A DNA stretch of 64,000 nt, taken from contig NZ_FOZW01000003.1 of the NCBI RefSeq assembly GCF_900116195.1, positions 310,001 through 374,000 of the forward strand, in the 5' to 3' direction. Made by a program: the position numbers and the translations under genes. Origin of the DNA: Alloyangia pacifica (GTDB taxonomy: Bacteria; Pseudomonadota; Alphaproteobacteria; Rhodobacterales; Rhodobacteraceae). Shown piece by piece: positions 55,561 through 64,000 of the stretch. Under the pieces are notes generated by a model. That model searched no databases, was not told where the DNA came from, and saw only the letters and a list, made by a program, of their open reading frames with translations. Within the stretch, counting starts at the first letter, position 1, and every line of letters starts with the position of its first letter.

Positions 55561-56727
55561 GTGAAGGCATTCTTGGGGGGCGCCCTAATGGCGGCCGCGA
55601 TGACCTGCATGACGGGTCCGGTGGTGGCGCAACAGGCCGAACGCACGGTGCTCGAGGCGCTTCTCGCCGGCGAGCGTGCGGACTACGAGGTGACGGAGGA
55701 GTTTGCCCGTGCCGTGCCCGAAGCTCAGCTCGCCGGGCTTCTGGAGACCCTGCGCGCGCAAATCGGGCCAATCGAGGAGATCACGCTCGAAGACGGTGCC
55801 GGAACCCTGCGCAGCGCGGGCTACCAGGTGCCGGTACGGATCGTGCTGGATGCCGAGGGGCGGCTGGCAGGACTGCGTTTCGGCACGCCCGAGCCGCTGG
55901 TGGCTGACCTGCGCGAGGCGGTTGACGGGTTGCAGGCGCTGGGCACCGAGGTGTCCTGGCTGGTGACGCGCGGCGACGAGGCGCTTGCGGCGGGTGACGC
56001 GGCGCATCCTCTGGCGGTGGCCTCGGCCTTCAAGCTCGGGATCCTCTCGGTGCTGGTGCGAGACGTGCGCTCGGGCAAGACCGACTGGGACCGGGTGCTG
56101 CGGATCGGTGAGGGCCACAGGTCGCTGCCAAGCGGGCGGCTGCAGGACTTTCCCGAAGAGGCACCGGTGACGCTGCACACCGCTGCGCTGCTGATGATTG
56201 CAGAGAGCGACAATACCGCCACCGATCTGCTGCTCGACCTGCTCGGTCGCGACACCGTGGCAGAGGAGCTTGGGATCGCGCCGGAGAATATGCTGTCCAC
56301 CCGGGAATTCTTTGCCCTCAAGGCCGACCCGGCCGCCGCGCAGGCCTGGCGCGATGCCGCACCCGAACTGCGTCCGGCCATCGCCGCCGAGGCCGCGGTG
56401 CAGCCGCCGGACCCGGCAGCGGCCTCCGGCCAGAGCGTGCCGGGCATGGAATGGTACGTCTCGCTCGAACGGCTGTGTGAGCTGATCCTGCCGATGACCG
56501 GGCTGCCGATTCTGGAGCTCAATCCCGGCCCCGCCTACGGACTGGGCCCGGCTGCCTACAAGGGGGGCTCGGAACCCGGCGTTCTCAATTTCACCGTGGC
56601 GTTGCAGGACGCCGAGGAACGGCCCGTTTGCGCGGCGCTTACCATCAACGATCCGGGGCTGATCGACGAGGCCGCCGCCACCGGTGCCTTCCGCGCGCTG
56701 CTGCGCCGCGCGCTCGGACAACCCTGA
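55561..56727 (+). CDS. Exported serine hydrolase of the class A beta-lactamase fold
   Basis: The protein of 388 residues starts with GTG at 55561 and has a signal peptide ending TGPVVAQQ (about residue 25). An N-terminal domain of about 100 residues resembles NTF2-like/DUF3887 modules (EDGAGTLRSAGYQVPVRIVL). The C-terminal domain has the three active-site elements of class A enzymes: S155-x-x-K158 in VASAFKLGIL, SDN at 216-218 and a KGG triad (instead of KTG) in AAYKGGSEPG. The classical omega-loop Glu motif is not obvious. It may be a D-peptidase, esterase or lactamase-like protein; resistance cannot be claimed. Confidence 0.82.
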   Translation: MKAFLGGALMAAAMTCMTGPVVAQQAERTVLEALLAGERADYEVTEEFARAVPEAQLAGLLETLRAQIGPIEEITLEDGAGTLRSAGYQVPVRIVLDAEGRLAGLRFGTPEPLVADLREAVDGLQALGTEVSWLVTRGDEALAAGDAAHPLAVASAFKLGILSVLVRDVRSGKTDWDRVLRIGEGHRSLPSGRLQDFPEEAPVTLHTAALLMIAESDNTATDLLLDLLGRDTVAEELGIAPENMLSTREFFALKADPAAAQAWRDAAPELRPAIAAEAAVQPPDPAAASGQSVPGMEWYVSLERLCELILPMTGLPILELNPGPAYGLGPAAYKGGSEPGVLNFTVALQDAEERPVCAALTINDPGLIDEAAATGAFRALLRRALGQP

Positions 56728-56818
56728 GCGGGCAGGGCGAGCGGGGCTTTTCCTCGCCGCGCGCTGCCTGTAGACCGGGCGACAGACCCGGGGCAGCTCC
56801 CCGGCGGAAGGAGACTTC

Positions 56819-57310
56819 ATGCGTCTGGTACTGGTGACCGCGGCGATCACCTTCGTGGTCGATCAGCTTTCGAAATGGCTCGTCGTGCACGTGATGGGCC
56901 TTGCGCAGCGGGGGGCGATCGACGTGCTGCCGCCGGTGCTCAACTTCCGCATGGCGTGGAACCGCGGCGTGAACTTCGGCCTCTTCGCCGATGACGCCGC
57001 CACCGCGCGCTGGACGCTGATTGCCGTGGCGCTGGGAATCGTGCTCTTCGTCGCCGTCTGGCTGCGGCGCGATCCGCCGGGCCGGCTGGGGCTGATCTCG
57101 GGCGGGTTGCTGATCGGCGGTGCGCTCGGCAACGTGATCGACCGGCTGCTCTACGGCGCGGTGGCCGATTTCCTCAATATGTCCTGCTGCGGGCTGAACA
57201 ACCCGTTCGCCTTCAATGTGGCCGATATCGCGATCTTTGCCGGTGCCGTCGGGCTTGTGCTGTTTTCCGGTTCGACCGAGCAGGGCAAGCACAAGAAAAA
57301 GGCCCCGTGA
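56819..57310 (+). CDS. lspA: Lipoprotein signal peptidase (signal peptidase II)
   Basis: LspA cleaves the signal peptide of lipoproteins in the inner membrane. This 163-residue protein has four helices and both catalytic aspartates, Asp117 in GAVADFLN and Asp136 in FNVADIAIF, plus the conserved NRGVNFGLF near residue 48 and GALGNVIDRL near residue 101. CGGAAGGAGA precedes the ATG at 56819. The next gene encodes a lipoprotein, a likely substrate. Confidence 0.96.
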   Translation: MRLVLVTAAITFVVDQLSKWLVVHVMGLAQRGAIDVLPPVLNFRMAWNRGVNFGLFADDAATARWTLIAVALGIVLFVAVWLRRDPPGRLGLISGGLLIGGALGNVIDRLLYGAVADFLNMSCCGLNNPFAFNVADIAIFAGAVGLVLFSGSTEQGKHKKKAP

Positions 57311-57365
57311 CGGGGCGGTCCGGATCGTATAGATCAGGGCGAAAGGCAAGAACCGGAGACGTGCC

Positions 57366-57881
57366 ATGAAGCTGCCGCATCTCGCGCTGATGATCGGGTT
57401 GATCGGGATCACCGCGTGCACCGAGCGCGAGAAATCGCTGCATCAGCTGCGCAACAACCGCGGCACGCCCGAGGAATTCGCCATCGTGCCGAACAAGCCG
57501 CTGGAAATGCCACAGAGCTTTGCCGAGCTGCCGGCGCCGACGCCGGGCAGCGCGAACCGTACCGACCAGACGCCGATGGCCGACGCCGTGGCCGCGCTTG
57601 GTGGCAACCCGGCGCAGCTGGCCGTGGGCGAGGTGCCGTCGCGCGATGCGGCGCTGGTGAACCGCGCTTCGCGCTACGGGCGGGACGGCAATATCCGCGC
57701 CCAGCTCGCCGTCGAGGACGCGGAGTTCCGCCGCGATCGCTCGGTGTTCAACTGGAAGCTCTTCAAGAACGATGAGTACAACAGGGCCTACCGCGAGCAG
57801 ATCCTCGATCCCTACGCGGTGCTGAACGCCTATCGCGGCGCCGGGGCGCGCACCCCCTCTGCGCCGCCCGCTGCCGATTGA
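57366..57881 (+). CDS. DUF3035 family lipoprotein
   Basis: This 171-residue protein has a lipoprotein signal with the lipobox IGITAC (Cys18). The mature part shows the DUF3035 core RNNRGTPEEFAIVPNKPLEM with PQSFAELPAPTPGS, a region rich in Pro and Ala, and the helical segment DAALVNRASRYGRDGNIRA. The family is typical of Rhodobacteraceae and commonly lies between lspA and M16 peptidase genes, as here. Its function is unknown; anchoring in the outer or inner membrane is expected from the lipobox. Confidence 0.9.
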   Translation: MKLPHLALMIGLIGITACTEREKSLHQLRNNRGTPEEFAIVPNKPLEMPQSFAELPAPTPGSANRTDQTPMADAVAALGGNPAQLAVGEVPSRDAALVNRASRYGRDGNIRAQLAVEDAEFRRDRSVFNWKLFKNDEYNRAYREQILDPYAVLNAYRGAGARTPSAPPAAD

Positions 57882-57983
57882 GCGCGCGACCGTTCACGAT
57901 ACCGCAAGCCCAGCTTGGAATGAGTGCCCCCGGCCCGTAGGTTGGGGGCAATTTTCGTTTCTCCAGAGGAGTGGGGCTTGCAG

Positions 57984-59399
57984 ATGAAGTCATGGAGCGC
58001 GGCGCTGGCCGTGGTGGTGCTGTCGGCGATGCCGCTGCGGGCGGAGACGCCGCCCAATCCGGATGAGACACCGGTCACCACCTTCTCGCTGGACAACGGC
58101 ATGGACGTGGTCGTCGTCGAGGATCACCGAGCACCGGTCGTCGTGCACATGGTCTGGTACAAGGCCGGCTCCGCTGACGAGACCGCAGGAAGTTCGGGCG
58201 TGGCCCACTTCCTCGAGCACCTGCTGTTCAAGGGCACCGAGAAATTGGAGCCGGGCGAATTCTCCAAGGTCGTGGCGCAGAACGGCGGCACCGACAATGC
58301 CTTCACCTCCTTCGACCAGACCGCCTATCACCAGCGCGTCGCCGCTGACCGGCTCGGGCTGATGATGGAAATGGAAGCCGACCGGATGGTCAACCTGCAG
58401 CTGGACGAAGAGGATATCCTCACCGAGCGCGACGTGATCATCGAAGAGCGCAACATGCGGGTCGAGAACGATCCCGGTGCGCTGCTGCGCGAGCAGATGG
58501 GCGCTTCGCTCTACCTCAACAGCCGATACGGCGTGCCGGTGATCGGCTGGCGCGAGGAGATGGAGCAGCTCGATCTCGACGATGCGCTGGCGTTCTACCG
58601 CCGCAACTACGCGCCCAACAACGCGATCCTCGTCGTGGCCGGCGACACCACCCCCGATGAGGTGCGCAAGCTGGCCGAAGAGACCTACGGCAAGCTGCCC
58701 GCCAACCCCGAGGTCGGCGCGCCGCGCCTGCGCCCGCAGGAGCCGCGCCAGATGGCCGAGCGCCGCCTGCGGCTCGAGGATCCGCGCGTTGCCCAGCCCT
58801 ACGTGATGCGCCGTTACCTCGCCCCCGAGCGCAACCCCGGTGACCAGGAGGAAGCCGCGGCGCTGACCCTGCTCGCAGAGATCCTCGGCGGCGGCCAGAC
58901 CTCGGTGCTGAACCAGAAGCTGCAGTTCGAGCAGCACAAGGCGATCTACGTCGGTGCCTTCTACGATGGCACCTCCTACGACGACGGCAGCTTCGGCTTC
59001 GGCATCGTCCCCGCCCCCGGTGTGACACTGGAAGAGGCCGAGGCGGCGCTTGACGCGGAGCTGGCGGCCTTCATCGAAAGGGGCTGCGACCAGGAGCAGC
59101 TTGACCGGATCAAGTTCCAGGCCCGTGCCTCGGAAACCTACGACCGCGACAATGTTGCCAGCGTGGCGCAGCGCTACGGCAATGCGCTGACCTCCGGCCT
59201 GACGGTCGAGGACGTGCAGGCCTGGCCCGGGTTGGTGCAGACCGTCACCAGCGAGCAGATCATCGCCGCTGCGCGCAAGGTGCTCGACAAGCGCCATTCG
59301 GTCACCGGCTACCTGACCGCCCCCGCAGAGGCAGAGGCCGCCGCAGAGCCCGCCGCCATGACGCTGCCGCAACCCGCCGCCGAGGAGGTGACCCAATGA
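57984..59399 (+). CDS. M16 family zinc peptidase, active subunit
   Basis: The protein has 471 residues with a signal peptide (1-20, ending PLRA) and the inverted zinc motif H75-F-L-E78-H79 in GVAHFLEHLLFKGT. The distal Glu of the site lies in the downstream helix that includes EEDILTERDVIIEERNMRVE. It belongs to the periplasmic pitrilysin-like (PqqL/YmxG) group. AGAGGAG precedes the start at 57984. It overlaps the next M16 gene by four bases (ATGA); the two products probably form one heterodimer. Confidence 0.93.
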   Translation: MKSWSAALAVVVLSAMPLRAETPPNPDETPVTTFSLDNGMDVVVVEDHRAPVVVHMVWYKAGSADETAGSSGVAHFLEHLLFKGTEKLEPGEFSKVVAQNGGTDNAFTSFDQTAYHQRVAADRLGLMMEMEADRMVNLQLDEEDILTERDVIIEERNMRVENDPGALLREQMGASLYLNSRYGVPVIGWREEMEQLDLDDALAFYRRNYAPNNAILVVAGDTTPDEVRKLAEETYGKLPANPEVGAPRLRPQEPRQMAERRLRLEDPRVAQPYVMRRYLAPERNPGDQEEAAALTLLAEILGGGQTSVLNQKLQFEQHKAIYVGAFYDGTSYDDGSFGFGIVPAPGVTLEEAEAALDAELAAFIERGCDQEQLDRIKFQARASETYDRDNVASVAQRYGNALTSGLTVEDVQAWPGLVQTVTSEQIIAAARKVLDKRHSVTGYLTAPAEAEAAAEPAAMTLPQPAAEEVTQ

Positions 59400-60745
59400 C
59401 CCTGAACTTCGCACCGGGGCGCTTCCTCACCGGACCGCTGATCGCCGCCGCGGCCTCGCTCTGGTTGGCGCTGCCCGCCGCCGCCGAGGTCGACATCCAG
59501 CAGGTCGAGACGCCGATGGGCTTCAAGGCCTGGCTGGTCGAAGAACCCTCGATTCCCTTCACCGCGCTGGAGATCCGCTTCAAGGGGGGCGAAGCGCTGG
59601 ACGCGCCCGGCAAGCGCGGCGCGACCAACCTCATGGTCGGGCTGCTCGAAGAGGGCGCCGGCGGCTATGACGCGCAGGGCTTCGCGGCCGAATCCGAATC
59701 CCTCGCCGCCAGCTTTGGCTACAGCTCCAGCCAGGACATGGTGTCGGTCTCGGCCCGCTTCCTGACCGAGAACCGCGATGAGGCCACCGAACTGCTGCGC
59801 CAGAGCCTGATCGAGCCGAGCTTCTCCGAGACGGCGATCGAGCGCGTGCGTGCACAGGTGCTCTCGGGCATCCGCAGCGATGCCAAGGACCCCGACTCCA
59901 TCGCCAGCGCCACCTTCGACGCCGAGGTCTTCGGCGATCACCCCTATGGCACCGATCCCTCGGGTACGGTGGAGAGCGTCAGCGCGCTGAGCCGTGACGA
60001 CATCGTCGACGCCTGGAAGGGCGCGATGGCCAAGGACCGGGTCTATATCGCCGCCACTGGCGACATTTCCGCCGAGGAGCTCTCGACGCTGATCGACAAT
60101 CTGCTGGGCGACCTGCCCGAGACCGGCGCGCCGATGCCCGAGGATGTCGATGTCGAGACCTCGGCGGGCGTGACCGTCGTGCCCTTTGACACGCCGCAGT
60201 CGGTGGCACTCTTCGGGCATAAGGGCCTGAAGCGGGACGATCCCGATTTCTTCGCCGCCTACGTGATGAACACCATCCTCGGCGGTGGCGGCTTCGAGGC
60301 GCGGCTGATGAACGAGGTTCGCGAAAAGCGCGGCCTGACCTACGGCATCTACTCCTACCTCGTGCCGATGGACCATGCCGAGCTCTACCTTGGTCACGTC
60401 GCTTCGGCCAATGACCGGATCGGCGAGGCGATGCAGGTCATCCGGGAGGAATGGGCGAAACTGGCCGAGAATGGCTGCACCGAGGCGGAGCTCGAGCAGG
60501 CCAAGACCTACCTGACCGGCGCCTACCCCTTGCGCTTTGACGGCAACGGGCCGATCGCGGGCATCCTCGTGGGCATGCAGATGGACGGGCTGACCCCCGA
60601 TTACATCGCCACTCGGAACGACAAGATCGAGGCGGTGACCCTGGACGACGTGAAGCGCGTCGCGGCCCGCGTGCTGCAGCCCGATGCGCTGCGCTTTGTG
60701 GTGGTCGGCCAGCCCGAGGGCGTCGAGAGCGACGACGCCGGCTGA
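59396..60745 (+). CDS. M16 family peptidase-like protein, non-catalytic partner
   Basis: This 449-residue protein has the M16 fold with a signal peptide ending LPAAAEV (about residue 31), but the zinc motif is absent: the aligned helix reads GATNLMVGLLEEGAG instead of HxxEH. It keeps the substrate-side motif EVREKRGLTYGIYSYLVPMD near 305 that M16 beta-type subunits use. It is translationally coupled to the catalytic M16 gene, so an alpha/beta-type processing complex in the periplasm is likely. A long terminator follows. Confidence 0.92.
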   Translation: MTLNFAPGRFLTGPLIAAAASLWLALPAAAEVDIQQVETPMGFKAWLVEEPSIPFTALEIRFKGGEALDAPGKRGATNLMVGLLEEGAGGYDAQGFAAESESLAASFGYSSSQDMVSVSARFLTENRDEATELLRQSLIEPSFSETAIERVRAQVLSGIRSDAKDPDSIASATFDAEVFGDHPYGTDPSGTVESVSALSRDDIVDAWKGAMAKDRVYIAATGDISAEELSTLIDNLLGDLPETGAPMPEDVDVETSAGVTVVPFDTPQSVALFGHKGLKRDDPDFFAAYVMNTILGGGGFEARLMNEVREKRGLTYGIYSYLVPMDHAELYLGHVASANDRIGEAMQVIREEWAKLAENGCTEAELEQAKTYLTGAYPLRFDGNGPIAGILVGMQMDGLTPDYIATRNDKIEAVTLDDVKRVAARVLQPDALRFVVVGQPEGVESDDAG

Positions 60746-60772
60746 GCGCGCGTTTCTCTCCGGGCGGAAAAA

Positions 60773-60811
60773 GAAAGAGGCGGGTCCATGCAGGACCCGC
60801 CTCTTTCTCGT
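60773..60811. terminator. Terminator after the M16 gene pair, shared with dapA
   Basis: A perfect 15-bp stem (60773-60787 with 60793-60807) closes the loop ATGCA. The outer bases GAAAGAG/CTCTTTC give T-rich ends on both strands. The 112 bases between it and the dapA stop hold no gene. Confidence 0.88.
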
Positions 60812-60919
60812 TACATCGGCTTCCACATGGTTGATTCCACATGGTGGGAATGTCCCGGCGGTGCAGGGAAAGAGCCCCCGTGCGGCCGAACTGGCGGGAC
60901 CGGCGTCCCGCCGTGTGGT

Positions 60920-61795
60920 TCAGGCCGGCAGGCCCGCGTGGCGCAGCGCCGCGTCGATGCGCGCACGCACCTGCTCGGTCACCGGCAGCAGCGGCAGGCG
61001 CATTTCCTCGGCGCAGAGGCCGAGGCGGCTCATGGCGTATTTGGCGCCGCAGACGCCGGGCTCGGCAAAGATCGCCTGGTGCAGCGGCATGAGCTTGTCC
61101 TGCAGTTCCAGCGCCTTGGCGTAGTCGCCCGCCGCGGTCGCCGCCTGCATTTGCGCGCAGAGCGCCGGGGCGACGTTCGCGGTCACCGAGATGCAGCCAA
61201 CGCCGCCCTGGGCGTTGAAGCCGTGCGCCGTGGCGTCCTCGCCCGAGATCTGCAGGAAGTCCGGCCCGCAGGTGATGCGCTGCTGGCAGACCCGCGCCAG
61301 ATCGCCGGTGGCGTCCTTGACGCCGACGATGCGCGGCAGCTTGGCCAGCTCGCCCATGGTCGCCGGGGTCATGTCGACCACCGAGCGGCCGGGGATGTTG
61401 TAGATGATGATCGGCAGGTCCGCGGCATCATGCACGGCGGTGAAATGCGCGATCAGCCCGGCCTGGGTCGGCTTGTTGTAGTAGGGCGTCACCACGAGCG
61501 CCGCCTGCGCGCCGACCTTCTCGGCGAACTGCATGAAGTGGATCGCCTCGGCGGTCGAGTTCGAGCCCGCGCCGGCGATCACCGGGATGCGGCCCGCGGC
61601 GGTCTTCACCACGCAGTCGATGACCGCCTCGTGTTCCTCGTAGCTCAGGGTCGGGCTCTCGCCGGTCGTCCCCACGGGCACCAGCGCCGAGCTGCCCTCG
61701 GCCACGTGCCAGTCCACGAGTTTCTTGAGCGCGTCGAAATCCACGACGCCGTCCTTGAACGGCGTGACCAGTGCTGGCATCGAACCTTTGAACAT
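60920..61795 (-). CDS. dapA: 4-hydroxy-tetrahydrodipicolinate synthase
   Basis: DapA condenses pyruvate with aspartate semialdehyde in lysine/diaminopimelate synthesis. The 291 residues include the Schiff-base Lys160 in [15 protein letters not shown], Tyr132 in IIYNIPGRS, and the pocket [14 protein letters not shown] near residue 42. AAGGAGCGTGTC precedes the ATG at 61795; further upstream codons are not conserved. It is divergent from the lytic transglycosylase gene, and both serve cell-wall metabolism. Confidence 0.97.
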   Translation of the reverse strand: MFKGSMPALVTPFKDGVVDFDALKKLVDWHVAEGSSALVPVGTTGESPTLSYEEHEAVIDCVVKTAAGRIPVIAGAGSNSTAEAIHFMQFAEKVGAQAALVVTPYYNKPTQAGLIAHFTAVHDAADLPIIIYNIPGRSVVDMTPATMGELAKLPRIVGVKDATGDLARVCQQRITCGPDFLQISGEDATAHGFNAQGGVGCISVTANVAPALCAQMQAATAAGDYAKALELQDKLMPLHQAIFAEPGVCGAKYAMSRLGLCAEEMRLPLLPVTEQVRARIDAALRHAGLPA

Positions 61796-61935
61796 GACAC
61801 GCTCCTTGAATGTTGATGTGTTCGCTTCGTCGCTGCAGAGCCCCGGGCTGGAGGGAATGTGAATTGGATCGCCCCCCGCCACGCGGTAATCTCCGCGGCG
61901 TGTCTATTCCTTTTCGTCAAGGAAATTGCAAGCTC

Positions 61936-63885
61936 ATGTCGCGCCTCCGCGCCGCTCTCTTCATCCTTCTTGCCCTGATTGCCACGCCGGCGCTGCCGCA
62001 GGACCGTCCGCTCGCCAAGGCGATGGCCGACATGCGCTCGGGCAACTGGGCGTCCGCCCTCATTGAATCCCGCGGCGATGGCCAGGCCGCGCTCGACGTG
62101 GTGCTCTGGCACTATCTGCGCGCCAGCCGGGGCAATGCGGCCCAGGTGATGGAGTTCATCCGCCGCAACCCGGACTGGCCGGGCATGCCCTACCTGCGCG
62201 AGAAGTCCGAGATCGCCATTTCCGAATCCGATCTCGGCACGATCCGCGAGTTCTTCACCGGCTACATGCCGCAGACCGGCGCGGGCGCGCTGGCGCTGGC
62301 ACGGGCGCATATGGCGCAGGGCGAGCGCGGCGCGGCGGAGGCCGAGATCGTGCTGGCCTGGCGCACCCTGCCGCTCAGCTCCGAGGAGCGCGCGACCTTC
62401 CTGCGCGACTGGTCGGAAATCCTGAAGCCGCACCATCAGGCGCGGCTCGACATGGCGCTCTGGCAGGGCTGGGAGGACAATGCGCGGGCGCTGCTGCCAC
62501 TGGTCTCGGACGGCTGGCGGAAGCTGGCGGAGGCGCGGCTGGCGCTGCGCGGAATGGAGCCGGGGGTCGACACGCGGATCGAGGCGGTGCCGGCGGCACT
62601 GGCGAACGATCCGGGACTTGCCTACGAGCGCTACCTCTGGCGCGTCCGCAAGGGCCGCGACGATGACGCCATCTCGCTCATGCTGGAGCGCTCCGGCAGC
62701 GCCGAGTCGCTTGGCGAGCCCTGGGCCTGGGCAGAGCGCCGCGACGATCTCGCGCATCAGAAGATGCGCCGCGGAGATCCCGAGACCGCCTATGCCATCG
62801 CTTCGCGCCACGGGCTGACCGAAGGCGACCAATACGCCGCGCTGGAATGGCTGTCGGGCTTCATCGCGCTGCGTTTCCTCGACGACCCGCAGACGGCCCT
62901 GCGCCACTTCCGCAACCACGACGGCGCGGTGACCTCGCCGATCTCCAAGGGACGCGCGGGCTACTGGATGGGCCGGGCTCTGGAAGAGCTGGACGATCCC
63001 GCGGGGGCGGCGCAGGCCTACGCGCAGGGCGCGCGCTATCAGACGTCCTTCTACGGGCTGCTGGCGGCGGAGCGTGGAGGTGTCGCCTTCGACACCAAGC
63101 TGGCCGGCACCGAGCGTTTTCCCGACTGGCGCGAGGCGCCCTTCACCAAGAGCAGCGTCTACAGCGCCGCGATCCTGTTGCTGGCTTCCGGCGAGATCTC
63201 TCTGGGTGAGCGCTTTCTGACCCATCTCTCCGAGGGGCTGGACCGGCAGCAGGTCGGCCAGCTCGGGCAGATGCTGGCTCAGATGCAGCGCCCGCACGTC
63301 GAGGTCATGGTGGGCAAGCGCGCGGCGCAATACGGCATGGAGCTTGCCGGTCCCTATTATGCGCTGCACCCGGACCTGCTGAAGACCGACTTCCCGGTCC
63401 CGCGCGAGATGGTGCTGTCGATTGCGCGGCGCGAGTCGGAGTTCGATCCGCGCGTCGTCTCGGGCGCGGGTGCGCGCGGGTTGATGCAGCTGATGCCCGG
63501 CACCGCCAAGGAAGTCGCGGGCTGGCTCGGCGTCACCTACAGTTTCGAAGGCCTGCTGGACAACCCGGGCTACAACGCCAAGCTCGGCGCGCGCTACCTG
63601 CAGAGCCTGTCCGAGCAGTTCGACGGCAATCCGGTGATGATGGCGGCGGGCTACAACGCGGGGCCGTCGCGCCCGGTGAGCTGGATGGAGATCTTCGGCA
63701 ACCCGCTGAAGGGCGAGACCGACATGATCGACTGGATCGAGATGATCCCCTTCAACGAGACCCGCAACTACGTGATGCGGGTGACCGAGAGCCTGCCGAT
63801 CTATCGCGCCCGCCTGGGGCTGAACCCGCATCCGGTGCCGTTCAGCGAAGAGCTGACCGGGCACACGTTGCGGGTGCGGCAGTAA
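61936..63885 (+). CDS. Soluble lytic murein transglycosylase (Slt type)
   Basis: The protein has 649 residues with a signal peptide (1-21, ending TPALPQ), a long superhelical region of TPR/SLT U-type helices (about 30-470) and a C-terminal lysozyme-like catalytic domain. The catalytic Glu is residue 500 in IARRESEFDPRVVS, with GARGLMQLMPGTAKEVA near residue 513 and AAGYNAGPSR near 572. It cleaves peptidoglycan in the periplasm. AAGGAA precedes the ATG at 61936. It is the first gene after a divergent 140-bp spacer with dapA. Confidence 0.93.
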   Translation: MSRLRAALFILLALIATPALPQDRPLAKAMADMRSGNWASALIESRGDGQAALDVVLWHYLRASRGNAAQVMEFIRRNPDWPGMPYLREKSEIAISESDLGTIREFFTGYMPQTGAGALALARAHMAQGERGAAEAEIVLAWRTLPLSSEERATFLRDWSEILKPHHQARLDMALWQGWEDNARALLPLVSDGWRKLAEARLALRGMEPGVDTRIEAVPAALANDPGLAYERYLWRVRKGRDDDAISLMLERSGSAESLGEPWAWAERRDDLAHQKMRRGDPETAYAIASRHGLTEGDQYAALEWLSGFIALRFLDDPQTALRHFRNHDGAVTSPISKGRAGYWMGRALEELDDPAGAAQAYAQGARYQTSFYGLLAAERGGVAFDTKLAGTERFPDWREAPFTKSSVYSAAILLLASGEISLGERFLTHLSEGLDRQQVGQLGQMLAQMQRPHVEVMVGKRAAQYGMELAGPYYALHPDLLKTDFPVPREMVLSIARRESEFDPRVVSGAGARGLMQLMPGTAKEVAGWLGVTYSFEGLLDNPGYNAKLGARYLQSLSEQFDGNPVMMAAGYNAGPSRPVSWMEIFGNPLKGETDMIDWIEMIPFNETRNYVMRVTESLPIYRARLGLNPHPVPFSEELTGHTLRVRQ

Positions 63886-63913
63886 GGGAGACGCCCGGCG
63901 ACCTTGCCGGGCC

Positions 63914-64000
63914 TCAGCCCTTTGCGCCGAGGCCCATCTGCATGAGCGTCTTGCGCACCGACTTCACCCCATAGAGCGCGTCCAGCGCCGTTGCGCGGGC
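63914..64000 (-). CDS. C-terminal end of a gene running off the window
   Basis: Twenty-eight codons and a TGA stop are visible on the minus strand. The peptide ends ALDALYGVKSVRKTLMQMGL then GAKG, which resembles the C-terminus of FAD-dependent hydroxylases of the UbiH/Coq6 ubiquinone pathway (VRxxLMxxGLG). The fragment is too short for a firm name. It converges on the Slt gene. Confidence 0.4.
   Translation of the reverse strand, partial: ARATALDALYGVKSVRKTLMQMGLGAKG

Noticed and set aside
63893-63912. Hairpin GCCCGGC/GCCGGGC between the Slt gene and the convergent partial gene
   Set aside because: The 7-bp stem has no T run on either strand. It might act with a termination factor but is not called.

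Overview
The window is 64 kb of GC-rich, gene-dense chromosome. It looks like a marine member of the Roseobacter group (Rhodobacteraceae, Alphaproteobacteria). The pointers are a full Na+-NQR operon with apbE and nqrM, a CtrA-type TTAA-N7-TTAA site with a GANTC nearby, small family-typical proteins (DUF3035, DUF4170, SdhAF4), a pmbA-cysQ-DUF4170-waaA-lpxK cluster, and a short intergenic repeat that I remember from roseobacter genomes. I saw no insertion sequence, phage gene, CRISPR array, tRNA or rRNA. Genus cannot be fixed from sequence alone.

Layout. (1) 0.2-12.1 kb is a metabolic accessory region: an M29 aminopeptidase, an orphan ParD-like protein behind a CtrA site, a LysR regulator divergent from tctCBA plus a gamma-glutamyltransferase-like gene, a BASS-type transporter, a methyltransferase, and a flavoprotein monooxygenase / Rid protein / DUF1028 operon. 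Together these suggest uptake and breakdown of a carboxylated, possibly gamma-glutamyl- or peptide-linked compound. (2) 12.2-20.5 kb carries a CBS protein and the Na+-pumping NADH:quinone oxidoreductase: nqrABCDEF on the plus strand, with apbE-nqrM divergent. (3) 20.7-28.1 kb is nitrogen assimilation on the minus strand: nirB-nirD-nirC, a PP2C-kinase fusion and cyanase. These follow a leader with hexaloop hairpins of the ANTAR-binding type, and an NsrR-like repressor and a YaeR-like VOC protein lie upstream. (4) 28.3-38.1 kb holds a protein with unusual 19-residue Gly-Asp repeats, NAD kinase, glyA, an MFS exporter, an MscS channel, a 1-Cys peroxiredoxin and an aldehyde dehydrogenase. (5) 38.2-42.9 kb is the lipid A/Kdo cluster. 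(6) 43-52.8 kb holds rbfA, dapB, an AraC/EamA pair, sdhAF4, rsmB, a GNAT, a heparinase-II/III-like protein and purH. (7) 52.8-64 kb holds a PQQ dehydrogenase of the Gcd family split by an in-frame TGA into membrane and periplasmic parts, a serine hydrolase, lspA, a lipoprotein, two M16 peptidase-like proteins, dapA, a Slt-type lytic transglycosylase and the end of one more gene.

Most interesting: the ANTAR-like leader of the nitrite reductase operon together with an internal terminator and the fused phosphatase-kinase; the split Gcd; the 19-residue-repeat protein; a Kdo transferase homologue without the usual catalytic Glu; and the CtrA-linked orphan antitoxin-like gene.

Start codons were chosen by ribosome binding site, overlap with the upstream gene and homologue starts recalled from memory. 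No database search was possible, so all family assignments rest on motifs read by eye.
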